The translations under genes were made by a program, and so were the position numbers. From positions 1 to 31,923 of the forward strand of contig DBKH01000022.1 in the NCBI GenBank assembly GCA_002297815.1: a stretch of 31,923 nucleotides of DNA, in the 5' to 3' direction. The notes beneath the pieces are model-generated. The model was not told the origin of the DNA. It did no database searches and saw only the letters and a list, made by a program, of their open reading frames with translations. Source of the stretch: Bacteroidales bacterium UBA755. Its GTDB lineage: Bacteria; Bacteroidota; Bacteroidia; Bacteroidales; UBA932. Within the stretch, counting starts at the first letter, position 1, and every line of letters starts with the position of its first letter. Of the stretch, positions 22,076 through 30,543 are shown piece by piece.

Positions 22076-24061
22076 ATGAAAATCAATAAAATCTTTATGG
22101 CAATAGCCGCTGTTGCGGTTCTGTCTGGAAGTTTTGTCTCTTGTTCGAACGATGAGGAGTTCCTTAAGGAGAAGTCCTACAAGTTCGATGACAACACTTT
22201 CTACAACACAGAGAAAGACATGGAGATGGGTCTCACATCCTGCTATCAGCTCGTACAGTACATGATGACTGGTGCTATGAGAACCTATCACTCTTGGATG
22301 CCGATGGGACTTGGACTGGACACTTTCACACCTTGGAGTGGCGATGACCTGAATGCCTCTTGGCAGAACATGATTCCTACCAATGGATATTCCCGTCACT
22401 GGATGGATTATCTCTATAGGTTAATCAACAGGTGCAACACCGTGATTGACCTTATTGATGAGCGTCCAGAGATTAAGTACTCAACTGACACAAAGAAGAA
22501 CGAACTCCGTGCTGAGGCCGTACTGATGAGGGCGTGGTCCTATAGGCTTCTTGCTGCTTTGTACGGTAATATTCCTATTCTTGACCATCGCACAACTGAG
22601 ACCAAATTCGACTATGCTCCTAACACAAGGCAGGAGATCTGGGAATTCATGAAGACCGACCTTGAATGGGCTGAACAGAACCTTCCAAAGAAAGCTCGTA
22701 TGCTTGGTACTGTCACCGCTCCTGTTGCCGGGATTTATCTTGCTGAGGTGAATCTTGCTCTTGGTAACTTCCAGGAAGCCGTTGACGCTGCCACACGTGT
22801 CATCAGCAAACAGGATGGCGACTACAACATCATGACCACTCGCTTCGGTTCTCGCAAGAACGAGACAACCGATCGTTATGGTAACCCTCTTAACCCATAC
22901 TGGGATCTTTTCCGTGGCTCGTGGGGCAGAAACGGTGACACCGGTCAGGGTGACAGCAACCCTAACGCACCAGACAACAAGGAGGCTCTTTGGGTAGCTC
23001 AGTTTAACTACGGTACCTATTCAACCGGTGGTGGTGGAGACAGCTGGGGCAAGCCAGGACATCCAAATGTTGTTGAGGCATGCTGGTCTCCTAACGGTTA
23101 CAACGGACTTCAGACAACGCGAACCAAGAAAAGCAACGGTGATGCATTCTATTTCTACGGAAACGATGCAGCATGCTACGCTGAGGGGGTTGTCGCAAAT
23201 TCCAAACTTTCTACGATTTCTGGGTGTGAGAAGAGATACATCGCCAACATCCAGCAGGATTCCCTCGGTGGAAGGGTTTCCATGGTCGGAACGACTTGTA
23301 TCCCTACTGAATATGTTTATGGTGATCTTTGGAAAGATGATCCTAATGATTTCCGCGGAAGCGAGACCATGATCCAGAGGAACTTCTACCTCCCTGGAGG
23401 ACAGAAATGGTACGATGCCAAGGCTGAGATGTACGCCCGTGCCAAGGCTGCTGTCGGCACTCCGGACGAGGAGTCTTACAAGGTAAATGCGAGTGATACA
23501 ACCGCAATCTATCCAAGATACTGGAAGTTCACTGACGACTGCCATCCTAACGGAGACACCAAGCAGTACGACGTTGACTGGTACATCCTTCGTTTCGCTG
23601 AGGTTTACCTGCTTCGCGCTGAGGCCTACCTCGCTCTTGGTGACAAGGCGAAGGCCGCTGATGACATCAATGTCCTCCACGACCGTGCCAACGCCAAGCG
23701 TTGCACCGCTGACCAGATTGACATCGACTACATCCTTGACGAGCGCACCCGTGAGCTCATCGGTGAGGAGATGCGTTGGGTAACCCTCAACCGTCTGTCT
23801 GTCAATCCTAACTGTGGTTCTTACGTAACTTCCAAGTACCCTGTTCAGGATGCTACCACCAGCAACACCATGTATGAGCGTGTTCGCAAGTATGGATTCG
23901 GCTATGAGAACAATCCAAAAGAGCGTGAGGCTTATGTTGACGCTCAGGGCAAGACTCGCCACTATCCATACTTCTGGCCACACAACTACCAGCACCCTAT
24001 TCCGGTGAACATAATCCAGTCTAACAGCCAGACCAAGTATCCTCAGAATCCTGGATATTAG
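22076..24061 (+). CDS. susD: SusD/RagB-family outer-membrane glycan-binding lipoprotein (SusD2)
   Basis: A 661-residue SusD-like lipoprotein, larger than SusD1 (561). Signal MKINKIFMAIAAVAVLSGSF is followed by VSCSNDEEFL, giving a lipidated Cys. Helical TPR-type segments include LRAEAVLMRAWSYRLLAALYG and LRFAEVYLLRAEAYLALGDK; the C-terminal part has LDERTRELIGEEMRWVTLNR, a strongly conserved SusD signature, and HNYQHPIPVNIIQSN near the end. It partners SusC2 as the lid of the transporter. A strong terminator hairpin follows 24 bases after the stop. Confidence 0.93.
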   Translation: MKINKIFMAIAAVAVLSGSFVSCSNDEEFLKEKSYKFDDNTFYNTEKDMEMGLTSCYQLVQYMMTGAMRTYHSWMPMGLGLDTFTPWSGDDLNASWQNMIPTNGYSRHWMDYLYRLINRCNTVIDLIDERPEIKYSTDTKKNELRAEAVLMRAWSYRLLAALYGNIPILDHRTTETKFDYAPNTRQEIWEFMKTDLEWAEQNLPKKARMLGTVTAPVAGIYLAEVNLALGNFQEAVDAATRVISKQDGDYNIMTTRFGSRKNETTDRYGNPLNPYWDLFRGSWGRNGDTGQGDSNPNAPDNKEALWVAQFNYGTYSTGGGGDSWGKPGHPNVVEACWSPNGYNGLQTTRTKKSNGDAFYFYGNDAACYAEGVVANSKLSTISGCEKRYIANIQQDSLGGRVSMVGTTCIPTEYVYGDLWKDDPNDFRGSETMIQRNFYLPGGQKWYDAKAEMYARAKAAVGTPDEESYKVNASDTTAIYPRYWKFTDDCHPNGDTKQYDVDWYILRFAEVYLLRAEAYLALGDKAKAADDINVLHDRANAKRCTADQIDIDYILDERTRELIGEEMRWVTLNRLSVNPNCGSYVTSKYPVQDATTSNTMYERVRKYGFGYENNPKEREAYVDAQGKTRHYPYFWPHNYQHPIPVNIIQSNSQTKYPQNPGY

Positions 24062-24085
24062 TAGTCTGCAAGACATAATTATCGT

Positions 24086-24117
24086 GAGGGAGAAACGAAG
24101 AAATTCGTTTCTCCCTC
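24086..24117 (+). terminator. Terminator of the SGBP2-susC2-susD2 operon
   Basis: A perfect 14-bp stem GAGGGAGAAACGAA/TTCGTTTCTCCCTC around a GAAA tetraloop, followed by ATTATTGATTATATTTG. The downstream part overlaps the promoter candidate of the next gene. Confidence 0.8.
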
Positions 24118-24126
24118 ATTATTGAT

Positions 24127-24134
24127 TATATTTG
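24127..24134 (+). promoter_or_regulatory. Promoter for the small lipoprotein gene
   Basis: TATATTTG is a full TAnnTTTG match, with TTCG (24104-24107, one mismatch to TTTG) 19 bases upstream inside the preceding terminator stem. The predicted start is about 20 bases before the ATG at 24163. Confidence 0.5.
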
Positions 24135-24162
24135 TTGATTATTAAGTATATTCAATCACAAA

Positions 24163-24615
24163 ATGAAGAAGATTTTTCTCATTGTCGGGGTTTTATCCCT
24201 GCTTTTCATAGGATGTACCCACAAGTTTGGAATAACGGAAAGGGCTGTCAAACAGCTGCCGGTTTCCCTTGAGGATCACATTTCTGAGTTTGTCCCAAGT
24301 TTTAGTGATCTGTCTGTTCATAATCTTAAGACTGTCTATGAAAACGACAGCATTTGCCTTTTGCAGTTCACAGCAGCTTACAAGGACACAACCGGAGCTA
24401 GCAGGACGATTGATCTTCGTTACATCTACCTTTATGATGACGTTGTGAGCATGATGAACGGGAAAATGACGTTCAATGAGACATTTCAGGCAATTCCTTG
24501 CATGCCTGATGACCTAATCAAAAAGAATCAAGAGACAGTAAAGAAGAACAAAGAATCAGTCTATCAGAACCTTTATGGCTCAACGCTTCCAGTCAAAACT
24601 CCGTTTGACGAGTAG
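24163..24615 (+). CDS. Small lipoprotein of unknown function
   Basis: A 150-residue protein with a lipoprotein signal (MKKIFLIVGVLSLLFIGC, Cys18). The mature part begins THKFGITERAVKQL, has a beta-rich middle (NDSICLLQFTAAYKD, IDLRYIYLYDDVVSM) and a charged helical tail (LIKKNQETVKKNKESVYQNL). I recognise no domain. Size and composition suggest a small outer-membrane-anchored or periplasmic accessory protein. It lies 101 bases after susD2, beyond a terminator and with its own promoter candidate, so it is probably expressed separately. It converges with the PD40 lipoprotein gene with only 21 bases between stops and no visible terminator there. Confidence 0.7.
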   Translation: MKKIFLIVGVLSLLFIGCTHKFGITERAVKQLPVSLEDHISEFVPSFSDLSVHNLKTVYENDSICLLQFTAAYKDTTGASRTIDLRYIYLYDDVVSMMNGKMTFNETFQAIPCMPDDLIKKNQETVKKNKESVYQNLYGSTLPVKTPFDE

Positions 24616-24636
24616 TTCATCTAAAATAACTCAACG

Positions 24637-26184
24637 CTACCTAACAGTGATGTCAGTCCCCGGAGTGTCGCGAAGGGCGGAGGCCATGTCGTGAGCTTTG
24701 ACGGTGGCTTTGCGCTCCATCAGTTCGGGGATGTTGTAGGAGTTCATCTGAGCGGTGTAGTACTCTAGCGGGTCCTTTTGCGGAAGGAGGAATGGTTTGG
24801 AGGCCTGTCCGTTCTCATCAATGTGGCAGAAATAAGGTCGAGTGTAGAGGCCGTCAATGCGTCTGCTGCTGAACACTAGCCATCGGCTGTTGCCGCTCCA
24901 TGAGTGGTAGCTTTCCACGTCTTCGGAGTTTGCTGCTTCAAGTGGGTGGACATCTCCCGTTGAAAGGTTGACGGCCCAAAGGTCAGCATCCTTGTGCCAG
25001 ATGGAGAAGTTGCCATATTCCTGAAGAGTGAAAATCAGAAACTTGCCGTCCGGGGATATTCTTGGAAACGAGACGCTCTTTCCGTTCTGTGCACCGTTGT
25101 AGAGAGTGTCAACCTTCTCACCGAACGAAGCGTTGTCAGGATTGAAGTCGATGCGGCAGAGGCTGTACTTGGCTTTTGAATATTCCTGCGGCATCGGGGA
25201 GACCGCTTTCGCTGAACAGAAGTACAGGCTGCGGCCGTCTGGAGAAAAAGTAGGGAAGGTCTCGAACGAATCCTTCGAACGTGTCAGTGGCGACCATGTG
25301 ATTTCATGGTTGTCCACATCATAAACGACAACATCGGATGCCGAGTCATAAACCTCTATGCGGTTCTCGTTGTGACTGAAGAAGTTCTGGTTCGTGGTGT
25401 TGACGGAGAAAGCTACGTATTTCCCGGAAGGATGCCAGTACGGATAGACAAGCGCACTGATGGTGGAGTCGGTCTTAGTGTTCAGTTTCTCAACCTTGTC
25501 ATCCAGAATCATCGCAGTGCCTCCGAAGTCTGCGCGGGCGTGGAACAGCATCTTAGAGGGATCCCTTTGGCAGTAGGAATGGCAATTGACGCAGTTCCCT
25601 CCAGTCAGGGAATTTTTGAATATAGCTGTTTGGGAATATGTCTCCAGATCTCTTTGATAGATCCCGACCTTCTTCCAAGCCTGATAGCCAGGCGGAATGA
25701 GTCTGTAGGAAAGGTATGGGTCGATTTTGTCTTGGGAGACGCTGATTGTGAATGGCTTGAACGTCAGCCATTCTCCGTTGCGTTTGACGGCGATGGTAAG
25801 ATTGATATCTGTGCCTGCATTGTCTTCCATCAGCTTTTTCCAATATGACATCGGGAACGAGAACAGCCCCTTGTGTCCCGTGATCTGTCTGGTTCCGGAT
25901 TTTCCTTCGACAATCAAAGTTGCTGGTTCGTCGCCAAGATAGGAGAAATTCAGCGGGGCGATGTTCTTGGGGATGGTGACTCCGCTGTAGTCGGGGAATA
26001 TTCCAGGATTCTCATCTATGTTTCCTGACAAGCTGATTCTCTGTCCGCAGGAAACGGTCAGGAGCAGGGCTGACATCATGGATAGGATTCCATTGATAGA
26101 TGGTCGCTTCGACGGGCTCAGCGACCAGTTGTGCCTCGGTCGCTGAGCCTGTCGAAGCGACCTTGTGAACGATATAATATTCAT
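24637..26184 (-). CDS. TolB-like PD40 beta-propeller lipoprotein with CxxCH motif
   Basis: A 515-residue protein whose C-terminal half is a PD40/WD40-like propeller: YPYWHPSGKYVAFSVNTTNQ, FPTFSPDGRSLYFCSAK, FPRISPDGKFLIFTLQEYG and YHSWSGNSRWLVFSSRRIDG are four blades with the S-P-D/S-G-K/N-x turn. Before it lies CVNCH at residues 198-202, the covalent haem c attachment pattern, which explains why relatives are often labelled cytochrome-biogenesis proteins. The hydrophobic stretch INGILSMMSALLLTVSC (Cys46) is a lipoprotein signal. Ahead of it are about 25 residues (RSLRQAQRPRHNWSLSPSKR) translated from a dispersed palindromic repeat that has inserted in frame. The start overlaps the DUF6057 stop (TAATG), so it is translationally coupled as the third gene of the GH92 operon. 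Function unproven. Confidence 0.75.
   Translation of the reverse strand: MNIISFTRSLRQAQRPRHNWSLSPSKRPSINGILSMMSALLLTVSCGQRISLSGNIDENPGIFPDYSGVTIPKNIAPLNFSYLGDEPATLIVEGKSGTRQITGHKGLFSFPMSYWKKLMEDNAGTDINLTIAVKRNGEWLTFKPFTISVSQDKIDPYLSYRLIPPGYQAWKKVGIYQRDLETYSQTAIFKNSLTGGNCVNCHSYCQRDPSKMLFHARADFGGTAMILDDKVEKLNTKTDSTISALVYPYWHPSGKYVAFSVNTTNQNFFSHNENRIEVYDSASDVVVYDVDNHEITWSPLTRSKDSFETFPTFSPDGRSLYFCSAKAVSPMPQEYSKAKYSLCRIDFNPDNASFGEKVDTLYNGAQNGKSVSFPRISPDGKFLIFTLQEYGNFSIWHKDADLWAVNLSTGDVHPLEAANSEDVESYHSWSGNSRWLVFSSRRIDGLYTRPYFCHIDENGQASKPFLLPQKDPLEYYTAQMNSYNIPELMERKATVKAHDMASALRDTPGTDITVR
26102..26162. repeat. Dispersed palindromic repeat inside the PD40 lipoprotein gene
   Basis: Two 25-base arms, 26102-26126 and 26138-26162, are reverse complements with one mismatch around an 11-base loop. 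The half-site is GCTTCGACGGGCTCAGCGACC. It encodes residues 8-28 of the PD40 protein, just ahead of the signal peptide core. Confidence 0.9.
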
Positions 26185-28106
26185 TAATTGTCAGTGATTT
26201 GAGTGAACAAAAGGTAGTACCAGAACGTGTCCCTGAACGAGGCCAAAGAGACTTTAGGATTCTGGCTTTGAGCCGCTCTCCCGTATTTCTCCTTGAAAGA
26301 ACGGAAACGGGTTACATTTTCCTTCGTGACCCCGTGCGCGAGGCACCAGTCCAAATCAAAGGCCTGCCGCTGCTCCACTTCCTCGCGTGCCATCCCGTGG
26401 CTGATAGCAAAATCGACATCCATTGTCCCGAAATAATCGGAGTAGAATAGCAGGCAATCCTGCACCGGGGTCGGAAGTGTTTTTAGTGCTGGCACACCGA
26501 ACCGTTTGTCAACAAACTGCACTACATTGTCCATGTCCTTGGCCAGCAGGAGATAAGACAAGGCATATTCCATAGCTTTCGTGTCGTTTGGATTTGCATC
26601 CACTATCCTGAACAGATCGTCCATTGGATTAGTGTAGAGTACGAAAGCATCCTCACAATTAAGGTCACGACGTCCGTTACCCAGAGTTGCATCATTCATC
26701 ACGGCCTCATCGTTGTTCAGGAATGCTCTCTGCGATGCGACCCATTTGGATTGAAACGGAGATTTCTCCATCAACCTGAGATACTTCTCTGCCGTGAGGT
26801 ATGACCCTCTCATCAGATCAATCTGTGTGATCATTTTCAACATCGATGGTACATGGTCTCCGAAAGCCAAGTCCGCGTTGAAAGCCGTGCTCTGTGCCGC
26901 GCCCATGTTGCCCATTGCGAATAGCACCCGACTGAGCCTCAGTAAGTCTATGTCATTCTGCGATTTCACATCATTGATTAGCGAGAGCGGCCCATTCTGC
27001 CTGAACTTGAAAAGATCCTCGGCCAGAAGGCCTTTCTCTGCCAAGGCTAGATTTAGGTAGTTAGCCTCGTTCTGTGAACGGACATCTTTTCCGTGGAGAT
27101 GAATGATCTCATCCCAGTCTCCATTCGTGGCAAGGCATTCCAACCGGTAGAGCCTCATCTTGCTTTCAGACTTGAATGCATCGTTGAAGTACATGAAAGT
27201 GAGCACAGTGACAGCCGTGCTTAAAACGCAGATGCCTATTCTGGCTGCAAACCCCTTAACTGTGATCTTACGGGAAACTGCGGCTATGAAAATGCAGACT
27301 GACAGCATCACCCAACTGACGTAGTGAATCTCCGGCATCTTGAGAATGTCCACTTCATAGTACATGCGCGGGGTGAAGGCATCAAGGATGGTTGCAATCT
27401 CACCGGCCTGAATCATCATGAATCCCAAAAGTAGCGAGATGACGGGGTAAATGGCTGAAAGCAAAGCTTTTGGGCGTTTTACGAATATGTCGAAGAGCAG
27501 AGCCCTCACTGCGAACAGCAGTGCCACAGAGCCAGTCAGAAAGAATAGCCAGAGGGTCATCACGCTGCCCCAAAGCAAAGGCCTTCTTTTTATTTTTGAA
27601 TATTCCAGCAGACAGAAAACAGCTGCCATGTAGGCGATAAGTCCTTGGTAGAAGCAGTAATAGTCGAGCAGTGAGACTGCCAGAAACACCGAAGGCAGCA
27701 GACAGAGCGGGAATATTCCCCACACTTCCCGGTCGCTGAGCTTGTCGAAGCGCTTTCCGGTCACTGAGCCTGTCGAAGTGACCGTACGCTCAAATTGTCC
27801 CCCGGTACAAGCCGTCCTCTCCATGAGCTTCCAGACCATCCAAGCATTCAGCCCCAGAAGCACGAGCGTCACAACCACCCCAACTCCAGAAACCGTGAAA
27901 AACTGCGTTAGAAATCTGGCTATGACCTCTGCCAATCCTCCCGGATGAAGCAAAATGTCTTTAACATAACCCCAGTCAAACAAAAACATCTCCTGCTGTC
28001 CTCTGAACATCAGCAGCCACTTCTGCGAAGAACAATATGCCGCTAACGCAAGCACACAGACTGCGCAAATTACATCCCGAATTATGTTGCCCTTAATTTG
28101 CTTCAT
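26184..28106 (-). CDS. DUF6057-like multi-spanning membrane protein
   Basis: A 640-residue inner-membrane protein. The start chosen is the ATG at 28104-28106 (MKQIKGNIIRDVICAVCVLA); it overlaps the GH92 stop by 14 bases. An in-frame ATG at 28133 adds nine charged residues. About 8-10 hydrophobic segments fill the first half (VVVTLVLLGLNAWMVWKLM, LLPSVFLAVSLLDYYCFY, ALLSAIYPVISLLLGFMMIQ, VSWVMLSVCIFIAAVS). The second half, from about residue 325, is soluble and helical with TPR-like pairs (YLNLALAEKGLLAEDLF, KYLRLMEKSP). In the loop after the second membrane segment an in-frame repeat adds FERTVTSTGSVTGKRFDKL and SDRE. This architecture next to GH92 and a PD40 protein fits the DUF6057 family. 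Biochemical role unknown. Confidence 0.75.
   Translation of the reverse strand: MKQIKGNIIRDVICAVCVLALAAYCSSQKWLLMFRGQQEMFLFDWGYVKDILLHPGGLAEVIARFLTQFFTVSGVGVVVTLVLLGLNAWMVWKLMERTACTGGQFERTVTSTGSVTGKRFDKLSDREVWGIFPLCLLPSVFLAVSLLDYYCFYQGLIAYMAAVFCLLEYSKIKRRPLLWGSVMTLWLFFLTGSVALLFAVRALLFDIFVKRPKALLSAIYPVISLLLGFMMIQAGEIATILDAFTPRMYYEVDILKMPEIHYVSWVMLSVCIFIAAVSRKITVKGFAARIGICVLSTAVTVLTFMYFNDAFKSESKMRLYRLECLATNGDWDEIIHLHGKDVRSQNEANYLNLALAEKGLLAEDLFKFRQNGPLSLINDVKSQNDIDLLRLSRVLFAMGNMGAAQSTAFNADLAFGDHVPSMLKMITQIDLMRGSYLTAEKYLRLMEKSPFQSKWVASQRAFLNNDEAVMNDATLGNGRRDLNCEDAFVLYTNPMDDLFRIVDANPNDTKAMEYALSYLLLAKDMDNVVQFVDKRFGVPALKTLPTPVQDCLLFYSDYFGTMDVDFAISHGMAREEVEQRQAFDLDWCLAHGVTKENVTRFRSFKEKYGRAAQSQNPKVSLASFRDTFWYYLLFTQITDN
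27731..27783. repeat. Dispersed repeat inside the DUF6057-like gene (tandem half-sites)
   Basis: GGTCGCTGAGCTTGTCGAAG (from 27731) and GGTCACTGAGCCTGTCGAAG (from 27759) lie in the same orientation, unlike the inverted pairs elsewhere. They encode the peptide segment around RFDKLSDR in a loop between membrane segments. Confidence 0.85.
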
Positions 28107-30498
28107 ATTGTCTGACCGACATTTTGAATCCATTCTTGACCGGCTTACGGGACATCACGAAATGCAGTTTCGCACCGTCCTTGATGTCGGAATAACGGAC
28201 GACAGGAGAGTCGAGACGCTTGCCGTTCAGGTAGGCGGCCTTCACATAGACAGCATCCTTGCTCCAATCATCGGTCGTCATCTCCAGCGTACCGCCATCA
28301 GATAGCTTGACTTTCAGCCCTTTGACGCACGGAGAACCGATGTAATATTCATCAGATCCAGGGCAGAAAGGATAAAAACCAATGCAATTGAATATGTACC
28401 ATGCAGACATCTGGCCGCAGTCATCGTTGCCGCTCAACGAGCCCGGCTCGTTGCCGTAGAAATTGTCGGTCACATAGCGCACCCATTTCTGGCACTTCCA
28501 TGGCTGGCCGAACCAGTCGTAGAGGTAGGTGACGTGGTGGCAAGGCTCGTTGCCGTGCCAGTAGCCGCCGATGCGGCCCCAGATGTCGTGCGCTCCAGGA
28601 ATATCCTCTGGCAATTCAATGGTGAACAGGCTGTCCAGACGGTTCAGAAGCAGATCTCTGCCCGCCCTCTCGACATAGCCTCCGAAATCGTGCGGCACCG
28701 TCCACGTGTACTGCATCGTGAACCCTTCCGTGATGTCACCCCAGCCGTGGACCGAGTTCGGTCCCTGATAGGCTATAGGGGCGAACGGGTCGCGCCATTT
28801 GCCCTTGGAATCCTTTCCGCGCATGTAACCGGTCTCCGGATCAATGAGGTTCCGGTAGTTCATCGAGCGGTTCAGAAAGAACTCGTAGTCCTCCTCGTGG
28901 CCGAGAAGCTTGGCCGCCTGGGCTATGCACCAATCATCGTAGGCATATTCAAGAGTCTTTGAGACAGACTCCTTTTCCTTGTCGAAAGGAACGTAGCCGA
29001 GGGTGGTATATTCAGGAATGCAGTCGTAGTGAGGGTTCGTGGCGGTGGTCTTCATCGCCTGGAACGCGCGCTCGTAGTCGAAGCCCTGCACACCCTTGAG
29101 CATCATGTCCGCCAGCACCGAGCAGGCGTGGTAGCCAATCATGCACCAGGTCTCGCCACCGTAGAACGACCAGATCGGGAGCATCTTCTCCGTGCTCTTG
29201 TCGAAGTGCGCGAGCATCGAGTTGGCGATGTCGGCCTGAAGCGGCTTGTTGACGAGGTTGAGAAGCGGGTGGAAAGCCCTGTAAGTGTCCCAAAGTGAGA
29301 ATGTAGTGACGTTGGTGAAATTATCTGCTTTCCCGATAGTCCCATCGTGCTCGCGGAATCGTCCGTCAGCGTCCTCGAATAGAAACGGATGCAGGGCTGT
29401 TCTGTAAACGCTAGTGTAGAAAGTCTCCCTCAGAACTTTGTCTTCGGAATCTAGCTCGTACTTTCCGAGTTCCTTTTCCCAAAGGTCCTCAGCCTCGGCT
29501 CTCACAGTAGTGAAGTCCTTACCTTCCAATTCTTTAAGGTTATTCAGTGCTCCATCAGTCCCGACAGCCGACACAGCGACTTCCACGAATATGTTCTCGT
29601 CCGCCCTAGTCTTAAACCTTGCGACAGCCTTCAATTTCTGTCCCCATGCCTCAAGCGAACTGCGGAAACGCTTGGTGTTGTAGATGACCGGCTGCCCGTC
29701 TTGGAATATGTTGAACTCCTCAATCGGCCTTGAAAATCTGGCTACGAAATAGACATAACGTCCCGGATTCCATCCGTTCACGATCTTACTTCCTATGATC
29801 GTGCGCTCGTCCAGAAGACGGACTGTTGACCAAAGGCACTCCCATTTGAGGGTGTGGTCGAGGTCGATCATCACGAACGAACTGTCCGATTGCGGGAATG
29901 TGAACTTGAATATTCCGCTTCTTTGAGCTGCCGTCATCTCGGCCTTGACTCCGTAGTCTTTAAGTATGACTCCGTAATAGCCCGGCTTGCCCCATTCTAG
30001 AGAATGATCGTACTTTGACGGTTCCATTTTGGATCCGATTCCCGGCAGGAAAAGGAAGTCTCCCATGTCCGGGATTCCAGTTCCGCTTAAATGCGTGAGA
30101 CTAAAACCCTGGATGAACGGCTTGGAGTACTTGTACCCCGCAGCGCAGTCATAGTCCTTGTCATCGCAGTCAGGACTAATCTGGATTCCCCCGAACGGCA
30201 CCTGCGGCCCAGGGTAAACATTTCCGAACCCGTCCGTGCCCACGAAGACATTCACGTCATCGATAAGTCTATTTCCCATGGTTGGTGAGCCCTGTCGAAC
30301 CACGTTTCCTTCGACAAGCTCAGGGACCGAGTTAGAGCCCATAGCACACACTAAACTGATACTTTCGGCAGGCTCAGTGACCTCCCCACTGCGGTCGCTG
30401 AGCTTGTCGAAGCGCCCGCCAGCGACACTTAATCCCGACAATCCGCACAGCAGCGCCATGCCCAATAATACCCTACGAATATTCATGACAACATTCAT
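28093..30498 (-). CDS. Glycoside hydrolase family 92 alpha-mannosidase
   Basis: A GH92 enzyme, a calcium-dependent inverting exo-alpha-mannosidase acting on alpha-mannans or N-glycan mannose. Conserved blocks: NVFVGTDGFGNVYPGPQVPF, GFSLTHLSGTGIPDMGDF, FYGGETWCMIGYHA, HGNEPCHHVTYLYDWFGQPW (with the catalytic acid Glu) and GNDDCGQMSAWYIFN (with the general-base Asp pair). The start is ATG at 30498 or 30486 (MNIRRVLLGMALLCGLSGLS, Sec signal); an ATG at 30543 would place the signal internally. Between signal peptide and catalytic domain about 45 residues are encoded by two copies of the dispersed repeat (RFDKLSDRSGEVTEPAES, SVPELVEGNVVRQGS), so the protein is longer than its relatives. It is the first gene of an operon whose next start overlaps its stop. 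Confidence 0.92.
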   Translation of the reverse strand: MNVVMNIRRVLLGMALLCGLSGLSVAGGRFDKLSDRSGEVTEPAESISLVCAMGSNSVPELVEGNVVRQGSPTMGNRLIDDVNVFVGTDGFGNVYPGPQVPFGGIQISPDCDDKDYDCAAGYKYSKPFIQGFSLTHLSGTGIPDMGDFLFLPGIGSKMEPSKYDHSLEWGKPGYYGVILKDYGVKAEMTAAQRSGIFKFTFPQSDSSFVMIDLDHTLKWECLWSTVRLLDERTIIGSKIVNGWNPGRYVYFVARFSRPIEEFNIFQDGQPVIYNTKRFRSSLEAWGQKLKAVARFKTRADENIFVEVAVSAVGTDGALNNLKELEGKDFTTVRAEAEDLWEKELGKYELDSEDKVLRETFYTSVYRTALHPFLFEDADGRFREHDGTIGKADNFTNVTTFSLWDTYRAFHPLLNLVNKPLQADIANSMLAHFDKSTEKMLPIWSFYGGETWCMIGYHACSVLADMMLKGVQGFDYERAFQAMKTTATNPHYDCIPEYTTLGYVPFDKEKESVSKTLEYAYDDWCIAQAAKLLGHEEDYEFFLNRSMNYRNLIDPETGYMRGKDSKGKWRDPFAPIAYQGPNSVHGWGDITEGFTMQYTWTVPHDFGGYVERAGRDLLLNRLDSLFTIELPEDIPGAHDIWGRIGGYWHGNEPCHHVTYLYDWFGQPWKCQKWVRYVTDNFYGNEPGSLSGNDDCGQMSAWYIFNCIGFYPFCPGSDEYYIGSPCVKGLKVKLSDGGTLEMTTDDWSKDAVYVKAAYLNGKRLDSPVVRYSDIKDGAKLHFVMSRKPVKNGFKMSVRQYEAN
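30283..30331. repeat. Dispersed repeat in GH92 N-terminus, copy A
   Basis: Half-sites GGTGAGCCCTGTCGAACCAC (30283-30302) and CTTCGACAAGCTCAGGGACC (30309-30328) face each other with a short spacer. They encode VPELVEGNVVRQGSPTMG of the GH92 protein. Confidence 0.85.
30363..30416. repeat. Dispersed repeat in GH92 N-terminus, copy B
   Basis: Half-sites TTTCGGCAGGCTCAGTGACC (30363-30382) and GGTCGCTGAGCTTGTCGAAG (30393-30412) face each other. They encode RFDKLSDRSGEVTEPAES, directly after the GH92 signal peptide. Confidence 0.85.
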
Positions 30499-30543
30499 TT
30501 CCAATTTCCCCGTAAAGTTACCTAATATTTCTGTAAGTAACAT

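Noticed and set aside
23021..24076. Leftward open frame of 351 codons opposite susD2
   Set aside because: Antisense to a well-supported SusD gene; no domain and no plausible promoter.
5736..30416. CRISPR array formed by the TTCGACAAGCTCAG repeats
   Set aside because: Copies are scattered over 25 kb, mostly as inverted pairs, without regular spacing or cas genes.
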